DNA of 64,000 bases. Source: Aneurinibacillus aneurinilyticus ATCC 12856 (GTDB lineage Bacteria > Bacillota > Bacilli > Aneurinibacillales > Aneurinibacillaceae). Shown piece after piece: positions 6,838 to 15,123 of this stretch (the first letter of the stretch is position 1; each line of letters opens with the position of its first letter). The notes beneath the pieces were generated by a model that saw nothing but the letters and a program-made list of their open reading frames with translations, ran no database searches and was not told where the DNA came from. The stretch lies in NCBI RefSeq assembly GCF_000466385.1, contig NZ_KE952847.1:1-64000 (forward strand), read 5' to 3'. The translations under genes and the position numbers were made by a program.

Positions 6838-9800
6838 CTATTCGTTTTCTTGTTTATTATATTCGTCAATGATTGAAATCGTTGTATTTGCCACTTTACT
6901 ACCAAGTGAAGCATACAACTTCTTATCTCCAATGACATAAAATTCTTCTTTAGCCCTTGTAGAAGCAACATTCATCATATTAGGCTCGGTAACTGCCCAT
7001 TTTGCAGCACCTTTACTATCGGTATCTGCACCGAGTACAAAATAAACAATCTTTGCCTCTTTACCTTGAAAAGTATGAACAGTACCTACATTTGTTGGTT
7101 TTCCTTTTTCTCGTTTTGTAAATCTAATATCGTCCAAAAATTTTGCAAGCTTGAACGCCACATTTCTAAATGGAGATATAACATAAATTTCATCCTTTAG
7201 TTCTGGATTTTCTTGCAAACGCTCATTTATTAAATTTTTAAGTAATTCGGCTTGCTCCTTCACAAATTTATCATTCGCTTTTCCTGTTGAGTCATACCAT
7301 TCCGATTTTCCATATGACTCTTCTTCATTCTTTCCTTGTACCATCAATCCATCATATGATATTTTATTTGAAATTGTAAACATTGGATAGTTCGAACGCC
7401 TATGTACCCAAAGTGGAATGCCTATCCACTCATTCTCATTCTTTCGGAATCCATATTGACTCGTATCATCCACAATTGTTTGAGTTGATGCATTAGCTGA
7501 AACATACTTTTCATTAACATTAAAATTTCTCCCGATTAAATTCAAAATATTTGAATCTAACGTCAATACTGGTTTAATTTGTGAAGGATCTCCAACCACT
7601 GTTACTTTTTTGCTTCTAAAAATTGCACCTACACTTGCCTGTGGTAGCGCTTGACCAGCTTCATCTATGAATAAATGACTAATTGAATTTTCATTAAGAT
7701 TTTTAAACATTCTACCAAAACTAGCAAAAGTTGTACTTACAACAGGGATAGTAAAGTTCAGCCATTGCCAAGATTCTAATATTAATTGATAACCATTATC
7801 TTTTGAATTGTAATCCAACTGTCGACTCCAAATATTTCTAGCGGCTCTTAAATGTTTTTTATTTTCAAATAAAAATTGCTTTCTGACTTTTAGTGCTGAT
7901 ATAAAAAGCTTAGATTGCAAGATACGAAAGTTTTTATTAAACCAAGGATTAGACTTTTGAAGCTCTTCATACGATTGTGAAAAATCTAGTTCTTTAATAT
8001 CACTTTGAGATTTTGTTTTCTCCAATGACACTATATTTCGCTCTATATCTTGTAATACTTTTTGTTGTGCTGACAACCATCTATTAAAGGCATTATTAGC
8101 CTTTTTAATTTGTTCTTTATTAGCATCTATTTTGATAGCATTTCCTTTCATTGCATCATGTAAAGTATCTTTATTATTTAAGCATTCCCTTTTTTGTTCA
8201 GTAATACGATTCAAGGTGTCATTTGCATTGTTTAGCTTGTCGATATATTGATTAACTTTAGACCGATTAAAAATCTTTTGAAGCAATAATAAACCCGGTT
8301 TTTGTTCCTTAATAACATCAAAATTCCTTTCTGCCTGAGCTTGTTCATTATCTAATCTTTCCATTTTAACGGAAACATCCAACAAATCATTTTGTATTCT
8401 ATTATTTTGCTCCTTCAACCTCTCTATTTCATTCGTTATTTCTGTTTCCAATGATAATAATTCTGTTCGTTTCTCACTTTCCTCTTGTTTAAAATCCCAG
8501 CTTTGCTTTTTATATTGATTTTTCAAATCTAAAAGTGGCCTAATTTCTTCACTATATTTTTGGATTCTATCTCTTTCAACTCTTAATTCATTATACAATT
8601 GTATAAATTCTTCATAAATATTTGAATTAGGTTGATAATCATTTTCAAGATATTGTTCAATAAACTCTATTGTTAAAAGTAGTTTGTTAACGTTACTGGA
8701 CGCGCCACCTTCTAACGAAAAAACTCCCCAGTTTCCTTTTTCCATCAATTCACTTTTTAGCTCTCGTTTATTAGAATAATCAACATCTAATTTTGAATTT
8801 GATATATCCCTAAAGTAATCTGCTTCTGCTAATAAATCCTGAAATTCGATACCGATATCTTTTTGTTTTGGCAATTCCATTACAATATTTTGAACTGCTC
8901 CATTATTAGAACTTGCAACAACGATATTCTTGTCTGAAATTAAATGTGGTAAAACTCCTAGTTTGGCATTTTTCCAATAAACTAAACTACCCTGGATACT
9001 TTTATCTGATAGTTGACATATAGCTAATGCTTGTTGAACAACTAAATCAGCAAAAATATCCTTCAACAGAGTCGTCTTTCCTGTTCCAGGTGGACCATTC
9101 ACGCCACAAATGTTGTTATCTTCTTTCAAAGCTAAGTTAACCGCGGTTTGTTGCATAAGCGAAAGTGCATATTCGGGATTACTCGGAAAACGTCCTAACG
9201 GATAATTTTTTGGCTGTAAAATTTCCTTGAAAATGTCCGGGTTAAAATTCGATGAATCTTTTTTACTATCAAAGTTAAATCTTTCACCTGAATAACCATT
9301 AAAATAACGACTCAAATTCTCTGTTTTTATGTTCTTTGCTTTTTGTAAATCATCAATAAAAAATGAATGTAAATTCGCATCATCATACTCTAAGTTTTTA
9401 ACAAATCCATAACGGAAATTTTCGAAAGTAGCGTTATATTTTTGGAAAAGTTCTGAAATTGTTGTATTAAAACCTTCATCATCAAATCTTCTACTCAGGT
9501 CTTCACGAAATTTGTTTTCTATTTCCATAAATTCCTTTGGAAGTTCACCGTTAGCCCGAACATATCCACTCATCGTAAGGAAAAATTTTTCTGCAATAAA
9601 ATTTAATTCTTTATCAAAATACAAACAAAATGTAAATTTATCAGAATTGCTTGTCTCTTCGTCAGTCGCCGGAATATTATATTTTTTCCTTAGAATATCA
9701 ATTATTTCTTGGAAGTTAAAAATGTTAAAATACAACACTATTCCCGATTTCTCAAAATCCTTCTCTGAACTTTTTTGTAGTTGCTCATTTAGAAACTCTA

Positions 9801-9930
9801 AAAAAAAATTAAACCACTCATTTGGCTTTGTAGGCAATGTTTTTAACTTTTTATCCTTTTTATCTATAGAACCTTCGGACAATTGCTCTATCGTGATCCA
9901 AGCATTTAAAATATTTTCTTTTTTATTCAT
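6838..9930 (-). CDS. UPF1-like SF1 helicase with central coiled coil
   Basis: A protein of 1030 residues. The N-terminal 250 residues are unrecognised. Walker A GPPGTGKTT lies near residue 276, followed by a motif VVASSNNGAVQNIV. A long charged coiled coil (about 440-660: repeated EEIRPLLDL, SLETEITNEIERLKEQNN, QEQAERNFDVIKEQK-like stretches) is inserted. Helicase motifs then resume: HLFIDEAGQALPQ, TVVGDPSQIKPV, VISPFRNVA, GTVHTFQGKEA and NVASTRAKEEFYVIGD. It should be an ATP-driven nucleic-acid translocase. ATG 9930 follows GGGGGAAGAG; an in-frame GTG at 9951 is less likely. It is the only gene between two element boundaries, the layout of a single-gene defence cargo. That role is inferred. 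Confidence 0.85.
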   Translation of the reverse strand: MNKKENILNAWITIEQLSEGSIDKKDKKLKTLPTKPNEWFNFFLEFLNEQLQKSSEKDFEKSGIVLYFNIFNFQEIIDILRKKYNIPATDEETSNSDKFTFCLYFDKELNFIAEKFFLTMSGYVRANGELPKEFMEIENKFREDLSRRFDDEGFNTTISELFQKYNATFENFRYGFVKNLEYDDANLHSFFIDDLQKAKNIKTENLSRYFNGYSGERFNFDSKKDSSNFNPDIFKEILQPKNYPLGRFPSNPEYALSLMQQTAVNLALKEDNNICGVNGPPGTGKTTLLKDIFADLVVQQALAICQLSDKSIQGSLVYWKNAKLGVLPHLISDKNIVVASSNNGAVQNIVMELPKQKDIGIEFQDLLAEADYFRDISNSKLDVDYSNKRELKSELMEKGNWGVFSLEGGASSNVNKLLLTIEFIEQYLENDYQPNSNIYEEFIQLYNELRVERDRIQKYSEEIRPLLDLKNQYKKQSWDFKQEESEKRTELLSLETEITNEIERLKEQNNRIQNDLLDVSVKMERLDNEQAQAERNFDVIKEQKPGLLLLQKIFNRSKVNQYIDKLNNANDTLNRITEQKRECLNNKDTLHDAMKGNAIKIDANKEQIKKANNAFNRWLSAQQKVLQDIERNIVSLEKTKSQSDIKELDFSQSYEELQKSNPWFNKNFRILQSKLFISALKVRKQFLFENKKHLRAARNIWSRQLDYNSKDNGYQLILESWQWLNFTIPVVSTTFASFGRMFKNLNENSISHLFIDEAGQALPQASVGAIFRSKKVTVVGDPSQIKPVLTLDSNILNLIGRNFNVNEKYVSANASTQTIVDDTSQYGFRKNENEWIGIPLWVHRRSNYPMFTISNKISYDGLMVQGKNEEESYGKSEWYDSTGKANDKFVKEQAELLKNLINERLQENPELKDEIYVISPFRNVAFKLAKFLDDIRFTKREKGKPTNVGTVHTFQGKEAKIVYFVLGADTDSKGAAKWAVTEPNMMNVASTRAKEEFYVIGDKKLYASLGSKVANTTISIIDEYNKQENE

Positions 9931-10752
9931 GAATTTTTTCTCTTCCCCCACTTACAGCACATTATTTTATATATCAATTGTATTAACTACCTTCTATATG
10001 TCTAGAAATTATCAGTCAATTCAAAGCAAAAGCAACGATAAAAGCTGTAATGTATCCCTTTGTCAAGACACAAAAATCATTTTTTTAAGATAAACCCTCC
10101 TTCCCGGATTAATCTTTTGTTGCCTGTTCAAGTGTGGAAAATCCCCCCGTTCACCACCCTTGACCTTGTTTGTGTCCGTGATAGTGCTTTTATGGCGGAT
10201 GGCGGAAAAACAGCCTTTAGGGCTCCATCCACATCAAAGCGTATCACGGCCAATCACTTCTAATTTCCGCTGGCGGGACCCCGACCCCATAGCCATCAAG
10301 CTAACGAAGCATTGCATCTACTTAGTTAGCGTTTTTTTATTTCTTTGATGATTTACTGATATAATAAAAAGGCCATACATAAATAAGCCTACTAAGGTTA
10401 TGAATTCTTAGAATGTTCGATCCCTTGCTATTATGTAACAGTGGCAACGGTTTGTTCATACGCTATGTCCAAAATGTCAAAAACAGTCTGCCTTTGCTTC
10501 CTGCGACTTTTCCTTCCGTTTGTCCTGATGCATTGAAAGGTTCTTATATTACAACTAATCAGATTGATTATACATCTATCCTATCTCCACAACCCTACTG
10601 ATGTTATCTAATCTATCTACTCAACCCTACATCATTTTTCGGTTCTTTTTCCATCCATGGATATGTTCCCGCAAACACATTTTGGCACTTTAGGTTGAGT
10701 GGACAAGATAGATGCAATCCAACAAACCCAGTAAATTTAAGGATTACACCCT
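9931..10752. other. Long non-coding stretch upstream of the helicase
   Basis: I see no convincing gene. About 9931-10080 is A+T rich and should hold the helicase promoter (weak boxes TAGACA and TACAAT, 16 bases apart, on the minus strand). About 10100-10290 is noticeably more G+C rich and unlike its neighbours; its short open frames lack ribosome sites and recognisable motifs. GCTAAC (10302-10307) pairs with GTTAGC around 10325, followed by a T run, a weak terminator-like hairpin reading plus. The rest, from 10570, is element-end sequence. Confidence 0.5.
10570..10630. repeat. Element right-end signature, copy at the end of the helicase island
   Basis: This block aligns nearly base for base with 62956-63015. 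Both begin ATACATCTAT, have CTCC(A/T)CAACCC next, and end ATCTAATCTATC(A/T)ACTC(A/G)ACCCTA. Each lies roughly 120-210 bases before an exact copy of the 27-base rlmCD 3' sequence. Shortly after it comes the motif GGATATGTTCCC (10659-10670) and an inverted copy of the ATCTATC/ACTCAACC arms (about 10693-10714). Confidence 0.7.
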
Positions 10753-10779
10753 TGACATCAAGACAACACACTCCACATG
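10753..10779 (-). repeat. att-like direct repeat (rlmCD 3' end copy), left boundary of the prophage
   Basis: These 27 bases are identical to 63165-63191 inside the intact methyltransferase gene. On the minus strand they encode HVECVVLMS. The local frame then gives R-V and a TAA stop, while the intact gene continues R-V-E-K. This pair brackets the whole prophage with its recombinases and cargo, so I take it as attL, with 63165-63191 as attR. Confidence 0.8.
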
Positions 10780-10878
10780 GCTCGAGAGGACAGAATGAAT
10801 GTCATTTGAGCGTATCCGTTCTCGGAAACATATCCACTACGTTTTTGGCACTATCGGTAGGCGGGAACATATCCACTA
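10779..10878 (-). repeat. Element left-end repeat, copy 2
   Basis: This closely matches 374-470. It begins with GGCTCGAGAGGACAGAATG directly next to the att-like repeat and contains two minus-strand GATATGTTYCC motifs (10824-10835 and 10863-10874), encoding VDMFP twice. These motifs also occur in the native gene at 63202-63213. The sequence is probably the left end of the prophage and may contain recombinase binding sites. Confidence 0.7.
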
Positions 10879-10978
10879 TAATCTTATAAAAGAAAGATGC
10901 GTCTTAATTTTAAATTAAGATTATGCTAATAATTTCATTAATAAATTGGAATTTAATAACCAAGCATATCTATAATCA

Positions 10979-11722
10979 CTAATAAAGAATATCAATCTCC
11001 GTAATCATCATTGCATGGTCTGGATACGCTGGTTTAATATCCCACACTTCACCAATCCTTATATTACTTTTTTGCGGATACTGCTCGTCATCTTCAATAA
11101 AATCCCACTTATATTCTGATGTTATTTGCAAATCATCACTTCCTAATACATGGTCAACATCCCCAAAGCCATTAATAAGCTTAGTATTCTTTTCTACGTA
11201 TACAATACTTGAATTGTCAATTTCTTGTGTATTATACTTTAATTTTCCTATGTTGCATTTTGGAAACCAGTGACTCATACGATTTTTCTTTATATTAAAG
11301 TCTCCCGTACAAATAAAGGACTCTTTTAATTGCGACAAATATTTATTCAATGGTTTAGTTTGTGAAGATGCATTAATAGGTGATAACATTCTAACTCCAA
11401 TAACAGAAAACTTCTTATTACAACTATTAGTGTAACTAATATGCAAAAAATTATAACATGAAGCCTCTTCGGTAGCTCTTATTAATTCTATTCCATTAGG
11501 TGCTATCTTCTTGCTTATTGCAATAAGTATTTGATTACCGGAGAGAGCAATACTCTCTTTTATCCAATAACCTCCACTTAATGCATTCTTTATTCGAATA
11601 TCATCTATATATTCCACCAAGCAAATTATGTCTGCCTGTTGTTCTAATATTCTATTATATACAAATGGCTTAACGAGAACCTTATTTGTCATCTTATGTA
11701 TATTCCATTCTAATAATTTCAT
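10979..11722 (-). CDS. Endonuclease/exonuclease/phosphatase (EEP) family protein
   Basis: The 247-residue product carries the EEP fold motifs in order. They are LLEWNIHK at the N-terminus (metal-binding Asn), ADIICLVEY (catalytic Glu), ICTGDFNIKKN (Asp and Asn), GFGDVDHVLGSDD, and AYPDHAMMI near the end (Asp-His pair). Family members cleave DNA, RNA or phosphoesters; the substrate here is unknown. ATG 11722 follows AGGAGACAAG. It is the last gene of a minus-strand group with the HEPN/Abi-like gene 25 bases upstream, which suggests a shared accessory or defence role. Confidence 0.8.
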   Translation of the reverse strand: MKLLEWNIHKMTNKVLVKPFVYNRILEQQADIICLVEYIDDIRIKNALSGGYWIKESIALSGNQILIAISKKIAPNGIELIRATEEASCYNFLHISYTNSCNKKFSVIGVRMLSPINASSQTKPLNKYLSQLKESFICTGDFNIKKNRMSHWFPKCNIGKLKYNTQEIDNSSIVYVEKNTKLINGFGDVDHVLGSDDLQITSEYKWDFIEDDEQYPQKSNIRIGEVWDIKPAYPDHAMMITEIDILY

Positions 11723-11747
11723 ATTTGCTTGTCTCCTACACAAATCA

Positions 11748-12662
11748 CTATTTGTTTTTTGAATATACCCAAAATAAAATGCTATCTGTTAGTCTCAAAC
11801 AAAATAGCGCATCTTCAATTGTTGGTGATTCAATAGTATTCTCATTCCTATGGGTCCCGTAATCAGACATCATAGAGTAAATCATATAAATTGCTTTGGT
11901 CTTTGTCAGCTTTCCGTCTTTATTTTCATTGAAAAAATCTGCTAAATCCTCTTTTTTCAGGTCTGACTTAAGAGCCCTATCTAAGTCAGCAACCGTTGCA
12001 GTTGCACTGTCTCCGCTGGTGTTAAAGACACCTCTCATCCACTTTGCGAAATTTTCAGTCCCCTTATATTTTGAAAATATACTTACAATACTTGTCCTAC
12101 ATGATTCAATACAAGCTCCTGAATGCCCCTGTGTATAAGCATCAATAGCAGATTTGTAAGCATCATATACTTCTTTATGGTTATTTTTTATCCATGACTC
12201 AACAGAAAACATCTCACTTACTCTGGAAAAGTCGCTTTCCATACAAGCAGAAACTTTAACTTTATCAAATTCAATGGCTATACTTAACCCTAAAATTTCG
12301 TATAGTTTAGCTAGCTCTTCAAAATCTTCATCGCTATCTTCAGAAATCCATCTTACATTGAAGGATTTAGTTATTTCTTTTAGCAGATTGATAATATCTT
12401 CATGCCTATTTTCCTTATACAAATCCGAGAAAATACTATCTAAACCTAGAAACACATCGTATTCCTCGTTATTATTCTCAAATTTGTGCGCATAGCCTTG
12501 ATTGTAGAAATACGGCACTAGGTAATCCATATATTTTTCATAAAGATCATTAAGTCCAACGCATTTTAATCTAGCCTTAAATTCTGAATTTTTCCTTATA
12601 AAAAAGCCTGGCCTGCTAAGAATTTCCGCAATTTTTGAAAGAATTATTTCCTTATCATTCAT
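11748..12662 (-). CDS. Abortive-infection/HEPN-like protein
   Basis: The 304-residue product is helical. The N-terminal 110 residues include GFFIRKNSEF and YMDYLVPYFYNQGYA. The C-terminal 150 residues have AYTQGHSGACIESCRTSIVS, then YSMMSDYGTHRNENT and DALFCLRLTDSILFWVY. A pattern with an alpha-helical C-terminus and a His-Arg turn is seen in Abi_C and related HEPN proteins, some of which are ribonucleases in phage defence. The assignment is by resemblance only. ATG 12662 follows GGGGTGAAA. It is sandwiched between the EEP gene and an unknown gene. Confidence 0.5.
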   Translation of the reverse strand: MNDKEIILSKIAEILSRPGFFIRKNSEFKARLKCVGLNDLYEKYMDYLVPYFYNQGYAHKFENNNEEYDVFLGLDSIFSDLYKENRHEDIINLLKEITKSFNVRWISEDSDEDFEELAKLYEILGLSIAIEFDKVKVSACMESDFSRVSEMFSVESWIKNNHKEVYDAYKSAIDAYTQGHSGACIESCRTSIVSIFSKYKGTENFAKWMRGVFNTSGDSATATVADLDRALKSDLKKEDLADFFNENKDGKLTKTKAIYMIYSMMSDYGTHRNENTIESPTIEDALFCLRLTDSILFWVYSKNK

Positions 12663-12681
12663 TTTTTCACCCCATTAATGT

Positions 12682-13518
12682 TTAATACTTTTTCAAAGCA
12701 GGTAGCACCATCTCCAAATACTCCTGCCAATAATCATTATCCCCTTCCATGTCATGAAGCCAATAGTACATTAACAGTATTTCAAATTCTTGCTTTCTTC
12801 CTTTTGTGAAGGATTTTTTCGGCATCTTTCTATATAGGGAATCGAGATTAAAAAGATTACTTTTTTGCTTGTAATCATAATCGTACTTTCTCCAAGTATA
12901 TTGACTCTTCTTTCTATGCGTTGATGGCCAAACATCCTCGTTTTCAAAAAAACTATTTACCCAACCATAAGCAAAGGCAAGCAGATTAACCTGATACTTT
13001 GCCCATGTCTTGTCGATCCAATCAGTTATTTCTTCTGATATCGATGGTATTCCGAAATTAAACCTTTGCTCGCTTTCAACTCTATGATAGTCTTTAATAA
13101 AAAGAAAAAGCATCTCTGTTTGGTCTTTAAGAAATGGTAACTTTTTAATGAGCTGGGAATAGCAATCATAGGAAGCATTTCTAAATTCACTATCAGTACT
13201 ATACAGAAAGAAGAACTCATTCTCCTTCATAATGTTTCCGATGTATCTGTGCACTTGCTTCCCGTATTCATTGTAAATACCAACAACCCATTCTCGAACT
13301 TCAGAATCATACTCCCTAAGCTGCTTCCGATACTTCTCTAGCTTTTCATTATGGAGTACTGTTTTTTCTTCAGCTTCCGTAATATTCAGATAGTTGTTAA
13401 AATACTCGAATACATAATCAACACAGATTTTCATATTTTGTGCACGTGCATCAATGTCAAATTCATTGAGTTTATCTTCCTTTTTTCTTCGTGCAATGTA
13501 TTCCTCAATACTTAGCAT
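12682..13518 (-). CDS. Unknown protein in accessory operon
   Basis: A 278-residue, largely helical, aromatic-rich protein (start MLSIEEYIARRKK, behind TTGAGGTGG). It has no motif I recognise. Notable stretches are VHRYIGNIMKENEFFFLYS and WLHDMEGDNDYWQEYLEMV near the C-terminus. It ends 20 bases before the HEPN/Abi-like gene and heads a three-gene group with it and the EEP nuclease, so it may be a structural or sensor partner. No signal peptide or membrane span is visible. Confidence 0.6.
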   Translation of the reverse strand: MLSIEEYIARRKKEDKLNEFDIDARAQNMKICVDYVFEYFNNYLNITEAEEKTVLHNEKLEKYRKQLREYDSEVREWVVGIYNEYGKQVHRYIGNIMKENEFFFLYSTDSEFRNASYDCYSQLIKKLPFLKDQTEMLFLFIKDYHRVESEQRFNFGIPSISEEITDWIDKTWAKYQVNLLAFAYGWVNSFFENEDVWPSTHRKKSQYTWRKYDYDYKQKSNLFNLDSLYRKMPKKSFTKGRKQEFEILLMYYWLHDMEGDNDYWQEYLEMVLPALKKY

Positions 13519-13566
13519 TTAAACCACCTCAAGCTTTTTCGCTCTCATGGAGCAAACATATCACCC

Positions 13567-13686
13567 TCACAACTCACGTATTCTTTCCGTAATCATGGCT
13601 TTTCTTGCTTCATAAAACTTTTCGAAGTCCTCAATTTCAAGTGATGCATTTCCGTTATTTCTACATAACATTAATTTTACCAATAT
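13567..13686 (-). pseudogene. C-terminal remnant of an unknown gene
   Basis: The frame of the HNH gene continues past its TAA without further stops for about 39 codons, reading LCRNNGNASLEIEDFEKFYE, then ARKAMITERIREL and a TGA. There is no start codon with a ribosome site. The regular helical composition suggests a real protein C-terminus, either a readthrough extension of the HNH protein or the remains of a lost neighbour. Confidence 0.35.
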
Positions 13687-14445
13687 TTAATACGCACTTT
13701 GATACAATGTGCTTGTTTTACTACTATCTGATTTTTTTAAATTACAATCTTGACATGATAATTGAATGTTACACACGTCATTTATTCCGCCCTCATTTAA
13801 TGATACAATATGATCAAAATGTTTTTCATTATCTTCTAACAATGAATATAATCCAGTTAAATCCCTTTTACAGAAAACACAACGACCTTTGTCCCTAAAC
13901 AGTGCTGCACGCTTTACCCATTCTGGAATATACACTCTTTTTCTTGGGTTGTCCTCAAATGCAACAGCCTGCTGATTATTAAATCTTAGTAGGAAATCTC
14001 TGTTTTGAAACAAGATATATTCGACTTCAATGGCAATATCATATATGACACCATCAAACATCCCATCTTCATATCTATTAAGGTATTCTATATATTCATT
14101 GTATGTTTCCAGATAATCCTCATGGTCAACTTTAAAATCATTGCTCAAAGAAATGTCTGTCCCTCTATATTTTAGAATAGCTTGATTTATCCAAGAGATA
14201 GGATTAAACTCCACAATTTCTCCTGAATTTGCTATATGATTTGCCTGCTCATAAAAAACCCTTTCAATAAGCCATGAACAATATTCCCTCAATACAGATA
14301 CTTTCGGAAACTCTTCTGGCTCTATTTCAAACTGCCGTTCCGTAAATTCAGCATTAGTGGTAACGTATTCAAACTTCCCCATACTTTCATTAGCAAGATG
14401 ACAAAAATAGTACACATTAAAAAATTTTATATCTATAGTTATCAT
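13687..14445 (-). CDS. HNH endonuclease
   Basis: The 252-residue product ends with a clear zinc-bound HNH domain (about 170-245): ALFRDKGRCVFCKRDLTG, then KHFDHIVSLNEGG (His-Asp-His), then NIQLSCQDCNLKKSD, supplying two CxxC pairs. The N-terminal 160 residues are unrecognised and may select the target. ATG 14445 follows GAGGTGTAGCG, and the upstream gene's stop lies just before it, so the two are coupled. It lies in the accessory block next to the recombinase genes. Confidence 0.85.
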   Translation of the reverse strand: MITIDIKFFNVYYFCHLANESMGKFEYVTTNAEFTERQFEIEPEEFPKVSVLREYCSWLIERVFYEQANHIANSGEIVEFNPISWINQAILKYRGTDISLSNDFKVDHEDYLETYNEYIEYLNRYEDGMFDGVIYDIAIEVEYILFQNRDFLLRFNNQQAVAFEDNPRKRVYIPEWVKRAALFRDKGRCVFCKRDLTGLYSLLEDNEKHFDHIVSLNEGGINDVCNIQLSCQDCNLKKSDSSKTSTLYQSAY

Positions 14446-14447
14446 CG

Positions 14448-14969
14448 CTACACCTCTTCGTTATAAAAACTTGATTTGTATTTCAATAACGTATCTTCAA
14501 CTTCATGCCAGATTGTTACCGTTTCACCGTCATCCTCAAATACTTTACCGTGGCTCTTAGGCCCATCCAACTTCATCTGTGAGTAATTATTCTTAAAAGT
14601 CGGCACGTACAATTCCGGGTTGTTTTCGTCACTGCATAAGCGTTCCATCATGTCTATAGTAGCACGACCTGTGGTAGCCACTGCCTTAAAATAAGCACGG
14701 ATGATTTTATGGTTATATTGATTCGGCTTAACAGCCCATACTGGGATTCGTTGATTTGCTTTTCCGTAAAAATCCTTGTTTGTATCCTCATTCTGTCTTG
14801 CTACTGTCTTTGGGTTATAGACTTGTGATGCTTTTTCAAAAGTTTTTGCAATATACCAACGCATACAACTTTCCACTGCGGTGTCTTGTGTTTCATTAGT
14901 TAAATTCAATGCGATGCGGAACTTCTCATATACATCTGCATCCACTGTAAAGGTAACGCTCTTATTCAC
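14448..14969 (-). CDS. Ribbon-helix-helix-like regulator
   Basis: A 173-residue protein whose first 50 residues (VTFTVDADVYEKFRIALNLT, then ETQDTAVESCMRWYIA) look like a ribbon-helix-helix DNA-binding domain. The rest contains NQRIPVWAVKPNQYNHKI and RATIDMMERLCSDE, without a known family. The start is GTG 14969 after GGAGGTGTAAAC. Repeats of TTACAAAT/ATTTGTAA overlap its promoter, which suggests autoregulation. It is probably translated with the HNH gene that follows it. Confidence 0.6.
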   Translation of the reverse strand: MNKSVTFTVDADVYEKFRIALNLTNETQDTAVESCMRWYIAKTFEKASQVYNPKTVARQNEDTNKDFYGKANQRIPVWAVKPNQYNHKIIRAYFKAVATTGRATIDMMERLCSDENNPELYVPTFKNNYSQMKLDGPKSHGKVFEDDGETVTIWHEVEDTLLKYKSSFYNEEV

Positions 14970-14995
14970 CGTTTACACCTCCGCTAATTACTCTA

Positions 14996-15050
14996 TTACA
15001 AATTATACCACTGATTTGTAATTTGTAAATACTAATCAACTAATTTGTAT
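14996..15050 (-). promoter_or_regulatory. Promoter with TTACAAAT operator repeats
   Basis: Minus-strand TTTACA (15024-15029) and TATAAT (15002-15007) are 16 bases apart. Octamers TTACAAAT or its complement occur at 14996-15003, 15014-15021 and 15021-15028, with a near copy at about 15043-15050. They cover the -10, the spacer and the -35. This is the expected layout for a ribbon-helix-helix repressor acting on its own gene. Confidence 0.55.
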
Positions 15051-15070
15051 TGACTCATCAACAGGAACAC

Positions 15071-15100
15071 GAAAAACACCCTGCATTTCAGCAAGGTGTT
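15071..15100 (-). terminator. Terminator of the recombinase operon
   Basis: AACACCCTGC (15075-15084) and GCAAGGTGTT (15091-15100) pair around a six-base loop with one mismatch. On the minus strand the hairpin is followed by TTTTTC. It lies just downstream of the 523-residue recombinase gene. Confidence 0.8.
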
Positions 15101-15123
15101 AGATTCTAATAACATTTTGCTAT

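Noticed and set aside
10060-10348. Short plus-strand open frames in the G+C-rich block
   Set aside because: There is no ribosome site, no recognisable motif, and the frames overlap one another.
10753-10779. A second rlmCD gene fragment from simple gene duplication
   Set aside because: Only the last codons are present and the upstream sequence is the element left end, so an attachment site explains it better.
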